10,962 nt of DNA from positions 1-10,962 of the forward strand of contig JAHIOG010000598.1 in the NCBI GenBank assembly GCA_018895675.1. Reading direction: 5' to 3'. This document shows positions 1 to 6,831 of the stretch, piece after piece. Position numbers and translations under genes: made by a program. Every line of letters begins with the position of its first letter. Positions within the stretch are counted from its first letter, which is position 1. The notes below the pieces were generated by a model. The model did not search any database. It saw only the letters and a program-made list of their open reading frames with translations, and was not told the origin of the DNA. Source of the stretch: a bacterium (GTDB lineage Bacteria > Fidelibacterota > UBA2242).

Positions 1-643
1 AACTAAGGTCTAATTCAACCGGTGATATCACATTAGCCTCTACATATTCCTCGGTAACGATTTCTTTGTATTTTTTCATATAGGTTCGGGGACCGCTTAA
101 TATAACACTGTCTGGCACAATTACAGGATCGTTTACAAGAATATACCCTGGAGCTGTCTTGATATCCAATCTGTGTCGAACCGGAACCTTTAAAATATCC
201 AGGCGATCAAGTTCGACCCGTAATGATTCAGGATATACAATATGGTTAAATGTAACATTAACATTCCGCGGGATAATGATCTTTTCAGGATTTTCATTAA
301 AATACTCATTCAAATTAAAATCATAAAACCAGCGAATAGTTTCGACATCCAGCACGAACTTGAATGATGATTTCCGCGTAGTCAGCAGATAAAATAGATC
401 AACTCCTCTGCCGGAAAAATTAGCCTTGATTTTCTCCGGCAACTTTTCCTTTAACGTTTTGCCTTCTTCGATATTTCTTATGTCAAGAGAAGTGTCGATC
501 GTATAGGTGTACTGATTGCCGAGAATGGTAAAAAACCAAATAATGATGACAAATAACAAAATCCCAATTTTTACGCGGGTATTCTTCATAAACCAGTTTT
601 TAAACTGACGACCAGTTTTTAATAAGAAAGATTCATCAGCCAT
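1..643 (-). CDS. YbbR-like domain protein (CdaR-type), 3' end off the window
   Basis: Partial gene: it starts at ATG 643 and stays open through base 1, giving about 214 residues without the C-terminus. The first 25 residues are short and basic (KNWFMKNTRVK). A single hydrophobic segment at about residues 26-42 looks like a signal anchor, so the rest should lie outside the cytoplasmic membrane. Beta-rich sequence follows. Residues about 176-195 (VPDSVILSGPRTYMKKYKEI) resemble the VxPxxVxVxGP core of YbbR domains, and residues about 46-147 could be an earlier repeat. In Firmicutes the YbbR protein CdaR modulates the diadenylate cyclase CdaA; no cdaA is visible here, so that role is not shown. 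No clear Shine-Dalgarno sequence precedes ATG 643. An in-frame TTG four codons upstream is possible, after which an in-frame TGA closes the frame. It lies 106 bases after rpsA, beyond a terminator-like hairpin, so it may be a separate unit or depend on read-through. Confidence 0.72.
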   Translation of the reverse strand, partial: MADESFLLKTGRQFKNWFMKNTRVKIGILLFVIIIWFFTILGNQYTYTIDTSLDIRNIEEGKTLKEKLPEKIKANFSGRGVDLFYLLTTRKSSFKFVLDVETIRWFYDFNLNEYFNENPEKIIIPRNVNVTFNHIVYPESLRVELDRLDILKVPVRHRLDIKTAPGYILVNDPVIVPDSVILSGPRTYMKKYKEIVTEEYVEANVISPVELDLS

Positions 644-687
644 AGTACAACCCAATCAATATTCAACAATTAACATCTGAAAATAAC

Positions 688-716
688 ATAGGGGCTTAAC
701 AATATCAAGCCCCTAT
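688..716 (-). terminator. Symmetrical hairpin after rpsA, probable intrinsic terminator
   Basis: A perfect 10-base-pair inverted repeat, ATAGGGGCTT and AAGCCCCTAT, flanks a 9-base loop. It lies 34 bases past the rpsA stop. Read on the minus strand it is followed by GTTATTTTC, a moderate T-rich run. Read on the plus strand it is followed after four bases by TTTTTT, so it could work in both directions. It probably ends or attenuates the lysA-rpsA transcript before the YbbR-like gene. Confidence 0.65.
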
Positions 717-749
717 ATGGTTTTTTATTCCACAGCTTTAAATGACATT

Positions 750-3047
750 TCACTCTTTTTTTGCTTCGTCAGTGTCCTCGGATTTCGCATCATTTTTAAC
801 AGGCTTTTCGGTTTTCTTTGTTGTCTTTTTAGCCTTGGTTGCAGGTTTTTTTGTCGTCTTCTTTGCAGCTGCTTCTTTCTCTTCTTTCTTAGTTTCCGCC
901 TTTTTTGTTGTCTTCTTAATAGTTTTCTTTTTCGCCGGTTTTTCTTCAACTATTTCGGCTTTTTCTATCTTCTCCGATTCCGGTTCTTTTTTCTTTTTGG
1001 CGGTAGCTTTCTTAGTAGTTTTTTTCGGTTTCTTTTCTTCAGTTACTTTTTCATCAACCTCTTCGGATTTCGCAATTTTCTCCCGAATTTCCTCTGGAAT
1101 TTCCAATCTGTCCGAAACATCTGCCTGTTTCATCATATAGGCTTCTGCGTCATCCTTTGGTTTTTTCGGTATCGCCTGTTCCCTGGAGAGAATCACCCGT
1201 TTTTCATTCTTATTAACCTCAAGGACTTTTAGCTGAACCTTTTCACCAATATTGACTACCTGACTAAGATTGTTACGGTCTTTTTTAGGCATCTGTCCGA
1301 TTGGTACAATACCGCTAACGCCGTGTTCTAAGTTGATTACAATTACCTTATCGGTAATCTTTGCAACTTCGCCTTCAACAATCGCGCCTTCAGCGTACAA
1401 AACTTCAATCATAGGCCACGGATCTTCTTCGGTCTGTTTAATACCCAGGGTGATTTTGCGGTTTTCCTTGGATACTTCGAGAACCTTGACTTGGATCTCG
1501 TTTCCCCGTTGCACAAGCTCACGCGGGTGACGTACTTTATGAATCCAGGAAAGATCAGAAATATGGACAAAACCATCTATGCCTTCCTGAAGTTCGACAA
1601 ATATACCGTAAGGAGTCAAATTGCGAATAACACCATTATGGATTGAATCTGGCACATAGGTCTGTTCTATCGTTTCCCAGGGATCCGGTCCCAACTGTTT
1701 ATATCCAAGCGATATCTTTCTTTCTTGACTGTCAATGTTGAGTACTTTTGCCTCAATCATTTCACCGAGGCTGAATACTTCGGAAGGATGTTTAATATGC
1801 TGAGTCCAGGATATTTCCGATATATGGATGAGACCTTCAACGCCTTTTTCAAGCTCAACGAACACACCATAATTGGCGATGTTGACAACTTTTCCTTTAA
1901 CCACGGAATCAAGAGGATAACGATCCTCTATACCTTCCCACGGATGAGGCATCAACTGTTTTAATCCTAATGATACCCGCTGTTTTTCAGAATCATAGTC
2001 AATAACTTTAACAGTAAGTTCATCATCAATATTCACGACTTCTCTGGGATGATTTACTCTTCCCCATGACAAATCTGTAATATGGAGCAAGCCATCTAAT
2101 CCGCCAAGGTCAATAAATACGCCAAAATCAGTGATATTTTTAATACGACCCTTAAGAACATCGCCAACTTTAATCTTGGATAGCAGATCATCACGTTTTT
2201 CCTTCAGGCTTTCTTCCAGCAGATCTTTACGGCTGATGACGATATTTTTCCGCAGTTCGTTTAGTTTAACGATACGAAAATCAAAAGATTTACCCACATA
2301 TGAATCAAAATCCGTAACCGGACGTACATCAATTTGTGATCCCGGTAGAAACGCATCGATTCCCATAATATCGACCACCATTCCGCCTTTGATGCGGTTT
2401 GTAATGCGGCCTTCAATGGTTTCACTGTTATTATGAATGTCACGGACTCTTTCCCAAACACGCATGAAATCGGCTTTACGTTTGGATAGAATCATCTGAC
2501 CATTTTCATCTTCCAGAACATCAACAAAGACTTCTATCTGATCGCCGATTTTAGGTATCTCGCCTTCTTCAAATTCATCTCTGTTAATAATACCTTCCGA
2601 TTTAAATCCAACGTCCATCAAAATTTCATCGTCATTAATCGAAACAACAGTACCAATAACACGCTGCTCCTGGGAAATATCCTTTAATGAACTTTCATAG
2701 ATTTTTGTCTGATCTTCAAGCGATTCTTCTTTGATCTTTTCGAGATCTTTCATCTCGAATACTTTAATTTCTTCGGATAAAGGACCGCAACTTACAATTT
2801 CTGTTTTATACATTTTCGGAGCGGTTTCTTCAACGGGAGGTTCTTCAGAAGATTCCTTAACAGTTGCCTCTGCGGCTACCGGTACTTCTGGTTCTTCAGG
2901 AGTTTCTGGTTCTTCAGGAGTTTCTGTTTCTTCCGGGTTTTCGGATTCTACCGGTTTTTCTGGTTCAACTAATGTTTCAGCTTCTGCAGGCGTTTCTTCA
3001 AGCACTTCTGAAGGGTTAGTGGTTATTGTTTTTTCTTCCTCAGTCAT
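750..3047 (-). CDS. rpsA: 30S ribosomal protein S1 with acidic N-terminal and Lys-rich C-terminal extensions
   Basis: Ribosomal protein S1 binds mRNA on the 30S subunit and helps translation initiation. The 765 residues hold six S1 (OB-fold) domains at about 128-190, 207-273, 295-363, 380-451, 465-538 and 553-623. Domains 3-5 show the strongest RNA-binding signature (for example TDFGVFIDLGGLDGLLHITD followed by SLGLKQL). It is much longer than the approximately 557-residue E. coli protein. Residues 1-78 form a Glu/Pro/Thr-rich, strongly acidic and probably disordered extension, partly built of tandem repeats. Residues about 665-765 form a Lys/Thr/Ala/Glu tail with four KKTTKK motifs. ATG 3047 has an AAGGAA Shine-Dalgarno at 3056-3061, 8 bases away. 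It lies 78 bases after cmk, matching the conserved cmk-rpsA pairing, and a hairpin follows the stop. The family call is secure; the function of the extensions is unknown. Confidence 0.97.
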   Translation of the reverse strand: MTEEEKTITTNPSEVLEETPAEAETLVEPEKPVESENPEETETPEEPETPEEPEVPVAAEATVKESSEEPPVEETAPKMYKTEIVSCGPLSEEIKVFEMKDLEKIKEESLEDQTKIYESSLKDISQEQRVIGTVVSINDDEILMDVGFKSEGIINRDEFEEGEIPKIGDQIEVFVDVLEDENGQMILSKRKADFMRVWERVRDIHNNSETIEGRITNRIKGGMVVDIMGIDAFLPGSQIDVRPVTDFDSYVGKSFDFRIVKLNELRKNIVISRKDLLEESLKEKRDDLLSKIKVGDVLKGRIKNITDFGVFIDLGGLDGLLHITDLSWGRVNHPREVVNIDDELTVKVIDYDSEKQRVSLGLKQLMPHPWEGIEDRYPLDSVVKGKVVNIANYGVFVELEKGVEGLIHISEISWTQHIKHPSEVFSLGEMIEAKVLNIDSQERKISLGYKQLGPDPWETIEQTYVPDSIHNGVIRNLTPYGIFVELQEGIDGFVHISDLSWIHKVRHPRELVQRGNEIQVKVLEVSKENRKITLGIKQTEEDPWPMIEVLYAEGAIVEGEVAKITDKVIVINLEHGVSGIVPIGQMPKKDRNNLSQVVNIGEKVQLKVLEVNKNEKRVILSREQAIPKKPKDDAEAYMMKQADVSDRLEIPEEIREKIAKSEEVDEKVTEEKKPKKTTKKATAKKKKEPESEKIEKAEIVEEKPAKKKTIKKTTKKAETKKEEKEAAAKKTTKKPATKAKKTTKKTEKPVKNDAKSEDTDEAKKE
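813..1025 (-). repeat. KKTTKK repeat region in the S1 C-terminal tail
   Basis: Inside rpsA, the hexapeptide KKTTKK occurs four times, at residues 675-680, 711-716, 729-734 and 740-745, in a Lys/Ala/Thr/Glu low-complexity tail. Such tails resemble the lysine-rich C-termini of histone H1-like and AlgP-like bacterial proteins, suggesting nucleic-acid binding (inference). The opposite strand of this stretch gives long Phe-rich open frames that are only shadows. Confidence 0.85.
2886..2926 (-). repeat. 18-base tandem repeat in the acidic N-terminal part of rpsA
   Basis: An 18-base unit (plus strand TTCTGGTTCTTCAGGAGT) occurs twice exactly at 2886-2903 and 2904-2921, followed by five bases of a third copy. 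It is in frame and encodes the repeated ETPEEP-type acidic motif. The period is a multiple of three, so copy-number change would lengthen or shorten the extension without a frameshift. Confidence 0.85.
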
Positions 3048-3100
3048 GAAATAAGTTCCTTCGGTTTAGGGTTTATGATTTTCTCTGTCTTTTGCATCAT
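3044..3100 (-). other. Possible 18-codon upstream ORF overlapping the rpsA start
   Basis: In the cmk-rpsA gap, an ATG at 3100 opens an 18-codon frame (MMQKTEKIINPKPKELIS) whose TGA stop overlaps the rpsA ATG as ATGA. This is the geometry of a translationally coupled leader peptide. It lacks a good Shine-Dalgarno sequence (upstream bases are AGAATAGATCA) and is short enough to be chance, so confidence is low. Confidence 0.2.
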
Positions 3101-3125
3101 TGATCTATTCTGATACACGTTATAT

Positions 3126-3785
3126 TTAGTATTGAATGATGGTTACAATCTTGTTAACCTGTTCCTCAAATGTAAGGTCGGTTGTGTCAATTATAATCGC
3201 ATCCTTTGCTTTTTTCAATGGTGAATGGGAACGTGAAGAATCAATCTTATCCCGTTTTTGCAATTCAAGGACAATTTCATCAATACTCAAATCTTGTCCG
3301 ATATTTTGATAGTCCTTAATACGTCTACGGGCTCGGACTCGAATGTCCGCGTCCATATAAAATTTATAATCCGCATCGGGAAATACATTTGTCCCGATAT
3401 CTCTTCCTTCCATCACAATATTATCAACCGTTGCAATTTGTCGCTGCCGCTCGGCAAGCACTTCTCTGACGCCGGGAATTGCACTGACCGGGCTTACCAT
3501 ATCAGCTACCACTGTGGAACGAATTTTATCAGACACATCCTCATCATTTAAAAAAGTATGATGAACATCTTCGATCCATTTAAAACCGATTATAATTTCC
3601 TGCGCGATTTGAGCAACCTGATCTTCATTCTTTACGTCAACTTTCCGCCGAAGAGCTTCGAGAGTAACGGTACGGTACATCGCGCCTGTATCAACGTATG
3701 TAAAGCCCAGTCGCCGGGCAACTTCTTTGGCGGTACTGCTCTTGCCGGAACCCGCCGGGCCATCAATTGCTACTATGATTCCCAT
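3126..3785 (-). CDS. cmk: Cytidylate kinase
   Basis: Phosphorylates CMP and dCMP to the diphosphates with ATP, a cytoplasmic step of pyrimidine nucleotide salvage and supply. The 219 residues are full length for the bacterial family. The P-loop GPAGSGKS is at residues 9-16, the DTGAMYR nucleotide-monophosphate site at 32-38 and EGRDIGT at 126-132. The LID region with RD, DSSR and SPL lies at about 178-190. ATG 3785 is preceded by a GAAAGGTG-type Shine-Dalgarno. It lies 62 bases after the pseudouridine synthase gene and 78 bases before rpsA; cmk-rpsA adjacency is widely conserved. The gap before it is A/T-rich and contains a TATACT hexamer but no convincing -35 box, so I do not call a promoter there. 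Confidence 0.96.
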   Translation of the reverse strand: MGIIVAIDGPAGSGKSSTAKEVARRLGFTYVDTGAMYRTVTLEALRRKVDVKNEDQVAQIAQEIIIGFKWIEDVHHTFLNDEDVSDKIRSTVVADMVSPVSAIPGVREVLAERQRQIATVDNIVMEGRDIGTNVFPDADYKFYMDADIRVRARRRIKDYQNIGQDLSIDEIVLELQKRDKIDSSRSHSPLKKAKDAIIIDTTDLTFEEQVNKIVTIIQY

Positions 3786-3847
3786 TCTTCACCTTTCAAA
3801 TAGCTGGAAAATTTAATTCTATATAGTATAAAAACAAATGTTTTCCT

Positions 3848-4594
3848 TTAATAATTTAAACCGCATTTCTGCTTTAAAACCCGGACCTCTTTTTCATGTA
3901 AATAACGCCAATGTCCCCGGATCAATCCACCGGCGGAAATATCCGCATATTTTAACCGCTCCAGTTCGATTACTTTGTATCCCAAAACCCTGAATAAGCG
4001 GTGAATTTCCCGGTTTAACCCTTCCTTTAATTCCAATCGGATAACCGATTGATACTTCAGGTTTTCTATTGATATAACGTTTCCACGAGCCACTTCCTGA
4101 TGATTTAATTGAACACCCTTTTGGATTTTATCCGAAATATTTTCTTGAATTATTCTATCCAAAACAACCTGGTATAATCGTGATATTTTATACTTCGGAT
4201 GGGATAGCCGGTACTGAAGATCACCATCATTAGTAAACAACAATACGCCTGTTGTGTTTTTATCCAGTCTGCCCACCGGTTTAACAAATAAATTCCTGGG
4301 TAGTAACATTCCAACATGTTTCCGGTTCTTTTCATCCTGAAGCGTCGTGACAACTCCCATCGGCTTATTCATCACAAGGTAGGTAAACCGTTGAGGAGTG
4401 ATTTTGCTTCCATCCAGCGAAACAATGTCATTTTCATAGACAATGGTAAACAGACCAGCCGCAATTACACCATTAACAGCTATTCGTTCATCCAGTATGA
4501 ATTCTTCACATTTTCGGCGTGAGGCTATACCGCAGAGTGACAAATACCTATTGAGGCGAGTTCCCTTCTTCTTCATCATCAATGATTTCCACAT
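3848..4594 (-). CDS. rluB: RluB/RsuA-family 23S/16S rRNA pseudouridine synthase
   Basis: Converts a specific uridine in rRNA to pseudouridine; RluB of E. coli acts on 23S rRNA position 2605. The 248 residues show an S4 RNA-binding domain at about 13-60 (LNRYLSLCGIASRRKCEEFI). The catalytic domain follows, with the RsuA-family signature GRLDKNTTGVLLFTNDGDL at 108-126, in which D111 should be the catalytic aspartate. The later motif NREIHRLFRVLGYKVIELER at 194-213 corresponds to the family's NRQVRRM-type region. The sequence alone does not separate RluB from RsuA, RluE or RluF; the symbol rests mainly on the common scpA-scpB-rluB order. The first ATG at 4594 overlaps scpB by 47 bases, but ATGs at 4579 and 4576 are also good starts and put the initiator close to the S4 domain. 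Translation is probably coupled to scpB. Confidence 0.9.
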   Translation of the reverse strand: MWKSLMMKKKGTRLNRYLSLCGIASRRKCEEFILDERIAVNGVIAAGLFTIVYENDIVSLDGSKITPQRFTYLVMNKPMGVVTTLQDEKNRKHVGMLLPRNLFVKPVGRLDKNTTGVLLFTNDGDLQYRLSHPKYKISRLYQVVLDRIIQENISDKIQKGVQLNHQEVARGNVISIENLKYQSVIRLELKEGLNREIHRLFRVLGYKVIELERLKYADISAGGLIRGHWRYLHEKEVRVLKQKCGLNY

Positions 4595-5105
4595 TCATTA
4601 TTTCTTCGATTTCTTTCAGTTTGGGAAGATCCTGGAGAGAATTCAATCCAAAGTATTCCAGAAAACGGGAAGTAGTTCCATAGAGTAATGGTCGACCCGG
4701 TCCTTCCTGGCGACCTTTCGTCTCAATCAGGTTTTTTTCCAATAATGTTTTCAGGTAGCTGCTGACACCACGAATGGCATCTATTTCACTTCTGGTAATT
4801 GGTTGTTTATAGGCAACGATTGATAAGGTTTCCGTTGCCGATTTGGATAACTTGACATTTCCGCGATTCTGGTATAATCTCCTAATCCAGGGTTCATATT
4901 CTTCCCGAGTCATCAGCCGGAAACCATTGGAAACCTTTTGTATCCAGACAGGCATTTTTTCCTGCTCGTAATATACATTAATATCATTAATGATTTCATC
5001 CAATGGGATAGACTCTTCAACGCACAATTCGACCTGAGATTGAGTCAGCGGTTCCTGAGCCGAAAATAGTAGCGCCTCAACAATTCTATGCGTCTGCGAT
5101 AACAT
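4548..5105 (-). CDS. scpB: Segregation and condensation protein ScpB
   Basis: Winged-helix (kite) subunit that binds the kleisin ScpA in the SMC-ScpAB complex, which compacts and segregates chromosomes on the nucleoid. From the chosen start it has 185 residues, normal for the family. The first winged-helix domain covers about 1-75. The second contains the family hallmark ATETLSIVAYKQPITRSEID with IRGVSSYL (about 90-118) and GRPLLYGTTSRFLEYFGL (about 137-154). The C-terminal tail is acidic (IIDDEEEGNSPQ). An ATG also occurs two codons earlier at 5111, but the Shine-Dalgarno AAAGGA at 5111-5116 overlaps that codon and sits 5 bases before ATG 5105, so 5105 is preferred. The start lies inside the end of scpA (20-base overlap) and the 3' end overlaps the pseudouridine synthase gene, so the three are probably translationally coupled. 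Confidence 0.95.
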   Translation of the reverse strand: MLSQTHRIVEALLFSAQEPLTQSQVELCVEESIPLDEIINDINVYYEQEKMPVWIQKVSNGFRLMTREEYEPWIRRLYQNRGNVKLSKSATETLSIVAYKQPITRSEIDAIRGVSSYLKTLLEKNLIETKGRQEGPGRPLLYGTTSRFLEYFGLNSLQDLPKLKEIEEIMNVEIIDDEEEGNSPQ

Positions 5106-5826
5106 CGACATCCTTTGTTTGAATCCTGGTTAAATAAATGTCTCCATAAACTGTTTTCTGAGATATTTGTAATTCAGCAGTTTTGACCATTTCCAGTATT
5201 GCGAGAAATGTGACAACTACTTCAAGCCGGTTCGTCAATGTCCTGGCAATCTTTGAAAATAACAATCGTTTTCTTTTTAAAAACATCGTCCGAAGCAGTT
5301 GAGCTTGTTGATTGATATTTATCTTATACGTTTCAATCTCGTAATATTTCGGTTTGGGCATGGATTCCAAAAGATTTTTAAACGCAATACCCAGATCAAC
5401 AAGGTGAATATCTGAAAGAAACAGACCTGGATCCCAATATGTATTATCCGACGGAGTGTTTACGGTATAATATTTCAGTTGTTTTGCCTCAATATCGCGA
5501 AAAATCGCACTGGCGTCCTTGTATTTCTGGTATTCAAGCAGCATTTGAACAAGTTCGGTTCGCGGATCCTCGACTTCTTCTTCGTTTTCAACATTTTCCC
5601 GCGGCAAGAGCATCTGCGCTTTTATTCTCATTAACAACGACGCCATCAGGATAAATTCACCAGCCAGATGCAGGTTCATCTGATGCACCACTTCGAGATA
5701 CTCAAGATATTCCCGCATTATGTATGAAATCGGAATGTCGTATATATTGATCTCATCTCTCTTGATGAAAAAAAGTAATAAATCCAGGGGACCTTCAAAA
5801 ACATCAAGTTTTACGTTATAGCTCAT
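5086..5826 (-). CDS. scpA: Segregation and condensation protein ScpA (kleisin)
   Basis: Kleisin subunit bridging the SMC heads and binding ScpB in the bacterial condensin complex. The 246 residues are typical. The N-terminal motif FEGPLDLLLFFIKRDEINIY (residues 10-29) and the helical stretch through LAGEFILMASLLMRIKAQML (54-73) form the SMC-neck-binding domain. An acidic linker (ENEEEVEDPR) follows at about 80-89. The C-terminal winged helix is at about 195-240 (RLEVVVTFLAILEMVK). ATG 5826 lies only 3 bases after the trpS TGA, without a strong Shine-Dalgarno, so it is probably translated by coupling to trpS. Its end overlaps scpB. No smc gene is in the window. Confidence 0.96.
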   Translation of the reverse strand: MSYNVKLDVFEGPLDLLLFFIKRDEINIYDIPISYIMREYLEYLEVVHQMNLHLAGEFILMASLLMRIKAQMLLPRENVENEEEVEDPRTELVQMLLEYQKYKDASAIFRDIEAKQLKYYTVNTPSDNTYWDPGLFLSDIHLVDLGIAFKNLLESMPKPKYYEIETYKININQQAQLLRTMFLKRKRLLFSKIARTLTNRLEVVVTFLAILEMVKTAELQISQKTVYGDIYLTRIQTKDVDVIADA

Positions 5827-5829
5827 TGA

Positions 5830-6819
5830 TCAGCCCAGTAACATCGCCTGTCGTACATCTATCATTGTATTTTTTGCGACTTTCTGCGCTCTTCTTTCAC
5901 CATCTTTAATGATATCCAATACCTCATCGAAGTGTTCGGAATAGTATCGACGCTTCCCACTATAAGGCGCAATGACAGAGGAAATCGCAGCCGAACATTT
6001 CATTTTACAATCGACGCACCCCAATTCCCCGCTTATACAATTTGCGTATATTTCATCAGTTTCAGCTGGGTTGAATTTTTTATGGTAAGTATATACCAGG
6101 CAAATACTCGGACGACCGGGATCTCCCCGTCTGATTTTTTGAGGATCGGTCACAGCTTTACGCATTTTTACTTTTATCTTATCTGCACTGTCAGATAATA
6201 AAATTGTATTTCCAACGGATTTGCTCATTTTATTGCCGTCGAGACCGGGAAGACGAGCAAAGCTTGTTAGCTTTGCCATTGGAATGGGAAATACTTCTCC
6301 ATATACTGAATTGAACTTCCGGGCAATCTCCCGGGTGATTTCCACATGGGGAGCCTGATCTTCACCCACTGGCACGACATTGCCTTTATACATTAAAATA
6401 TCTGCTGCCTGTAATACAGGATAACCCAAATGACCATAGATGATTGTATCTATATTCAAATCTTTTACCTGCTCTTTTAAAGTAGGGTTCCGTTCCAGCC
6501 TTGCCGTTGTAATCAGCATAGAAAACAGGAGATAAAGTTCCGCATGTTCCTTGATCTGACTTTGACGGAAAATCGGGCCCTTTTGGGGGTCAATCCCAAC
6601 CGAGAGCCAGTCAGCAACCATTTCCAGCGTATTTTGCAAAATTTCACTTGTATCCAGCTTTGTTGTAAGCGCATGGTAATCAGCAATCAAATGAAAATTT
6701 TCAAAGTCACTCTGCATATTGACCCAATTTTCAAGAGCTCCAACCCAATTCCCAAGATGCATTTTACCGGTCGGGCGCATTCCACTTAAAATTCGACCTT
6801 TTTTTCCTTTCTTCTCCAT
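5830..6819 (-). CDS. trpS: Tryptophanyl-tRNA synthetase, Fe-S cluster type
   Basis: Class I aminoacyl-tRNA synthetase that charges tRNA-Trp with tryptophan in the cytoplasm. The 329 residues match the compact bacterial TrpRS. The HIGH-type motif is PTGKMHLGN (16-24), GEDQAPHVE is at 152-160, and KMSKS is at 197-201. Unusually, the C-terminal anticodon-binding part holds C240, C261, C268 and C271 in the order C-x20-C-x6-C-x2-C, plus C275. Thermotoga maritima TrpRS binds a [4Fe-4S] cluster through C-x22-C-x6-C-x2-C, so this enzyme very likely carries the same cluster with a two-residue shorter first spacing (inference). ATG 6819 has a clear AAAGGAAA Shine-Dalgarno. It lies 12 bases after the HNH gene and 3 bases before scpA. 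No T-box-like leader is visible, and there is no room for one. Confidence 0.97.
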   Translation of the reverse strand: MEKKGKKGRILSGMRPTGKMHLGNWVGALENWVNMQSDFENFHLIADYHALTTKLDTSEILQNTLEMVADWLSVGIDPQKGPIFRQSQIKEHAELYLLFSMLITTARLERNPTLKEQVKDLNIDTIIYGHLGYPVLQAADILMYKGNVVPVGEDQAPHVEITREIARKFNSVYGEVFPIPMAKLTSFARLPGLDGNKMSKSVGNTILLSDSADKIKVKMRKAVTDPQKIRRGDPGRPSICLVYTYHKKFNPAETDEIYANCISGELGCVDCKMKCSAAISSVIAPYSGKRRYYSEHFDEVLDIIKDGERRAQKVAKNTMIDVRQAMLLG

Positions 6820-6831
6820 TATTTCCTTTCC

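Noticed and set aside
717..1232. Long plus-strand open frames (171 and 132 codons) encoding Phe/Leu/Cys-rich, membrane-like sequence
   Set aside because: They are the exact complement of the Lys-rich tail of rpsA; Lys codons AAA/AAG read as TTT/CTT on the other strand, which creates artificial hydrophobic frames.
3786..3847. Possible promoter upstream of cmk (TATACT at the -10 position)
   Set aside because: No -35 box at 16-18 bases; the gap is simply A/T-rich, so the hexamer is not enough.
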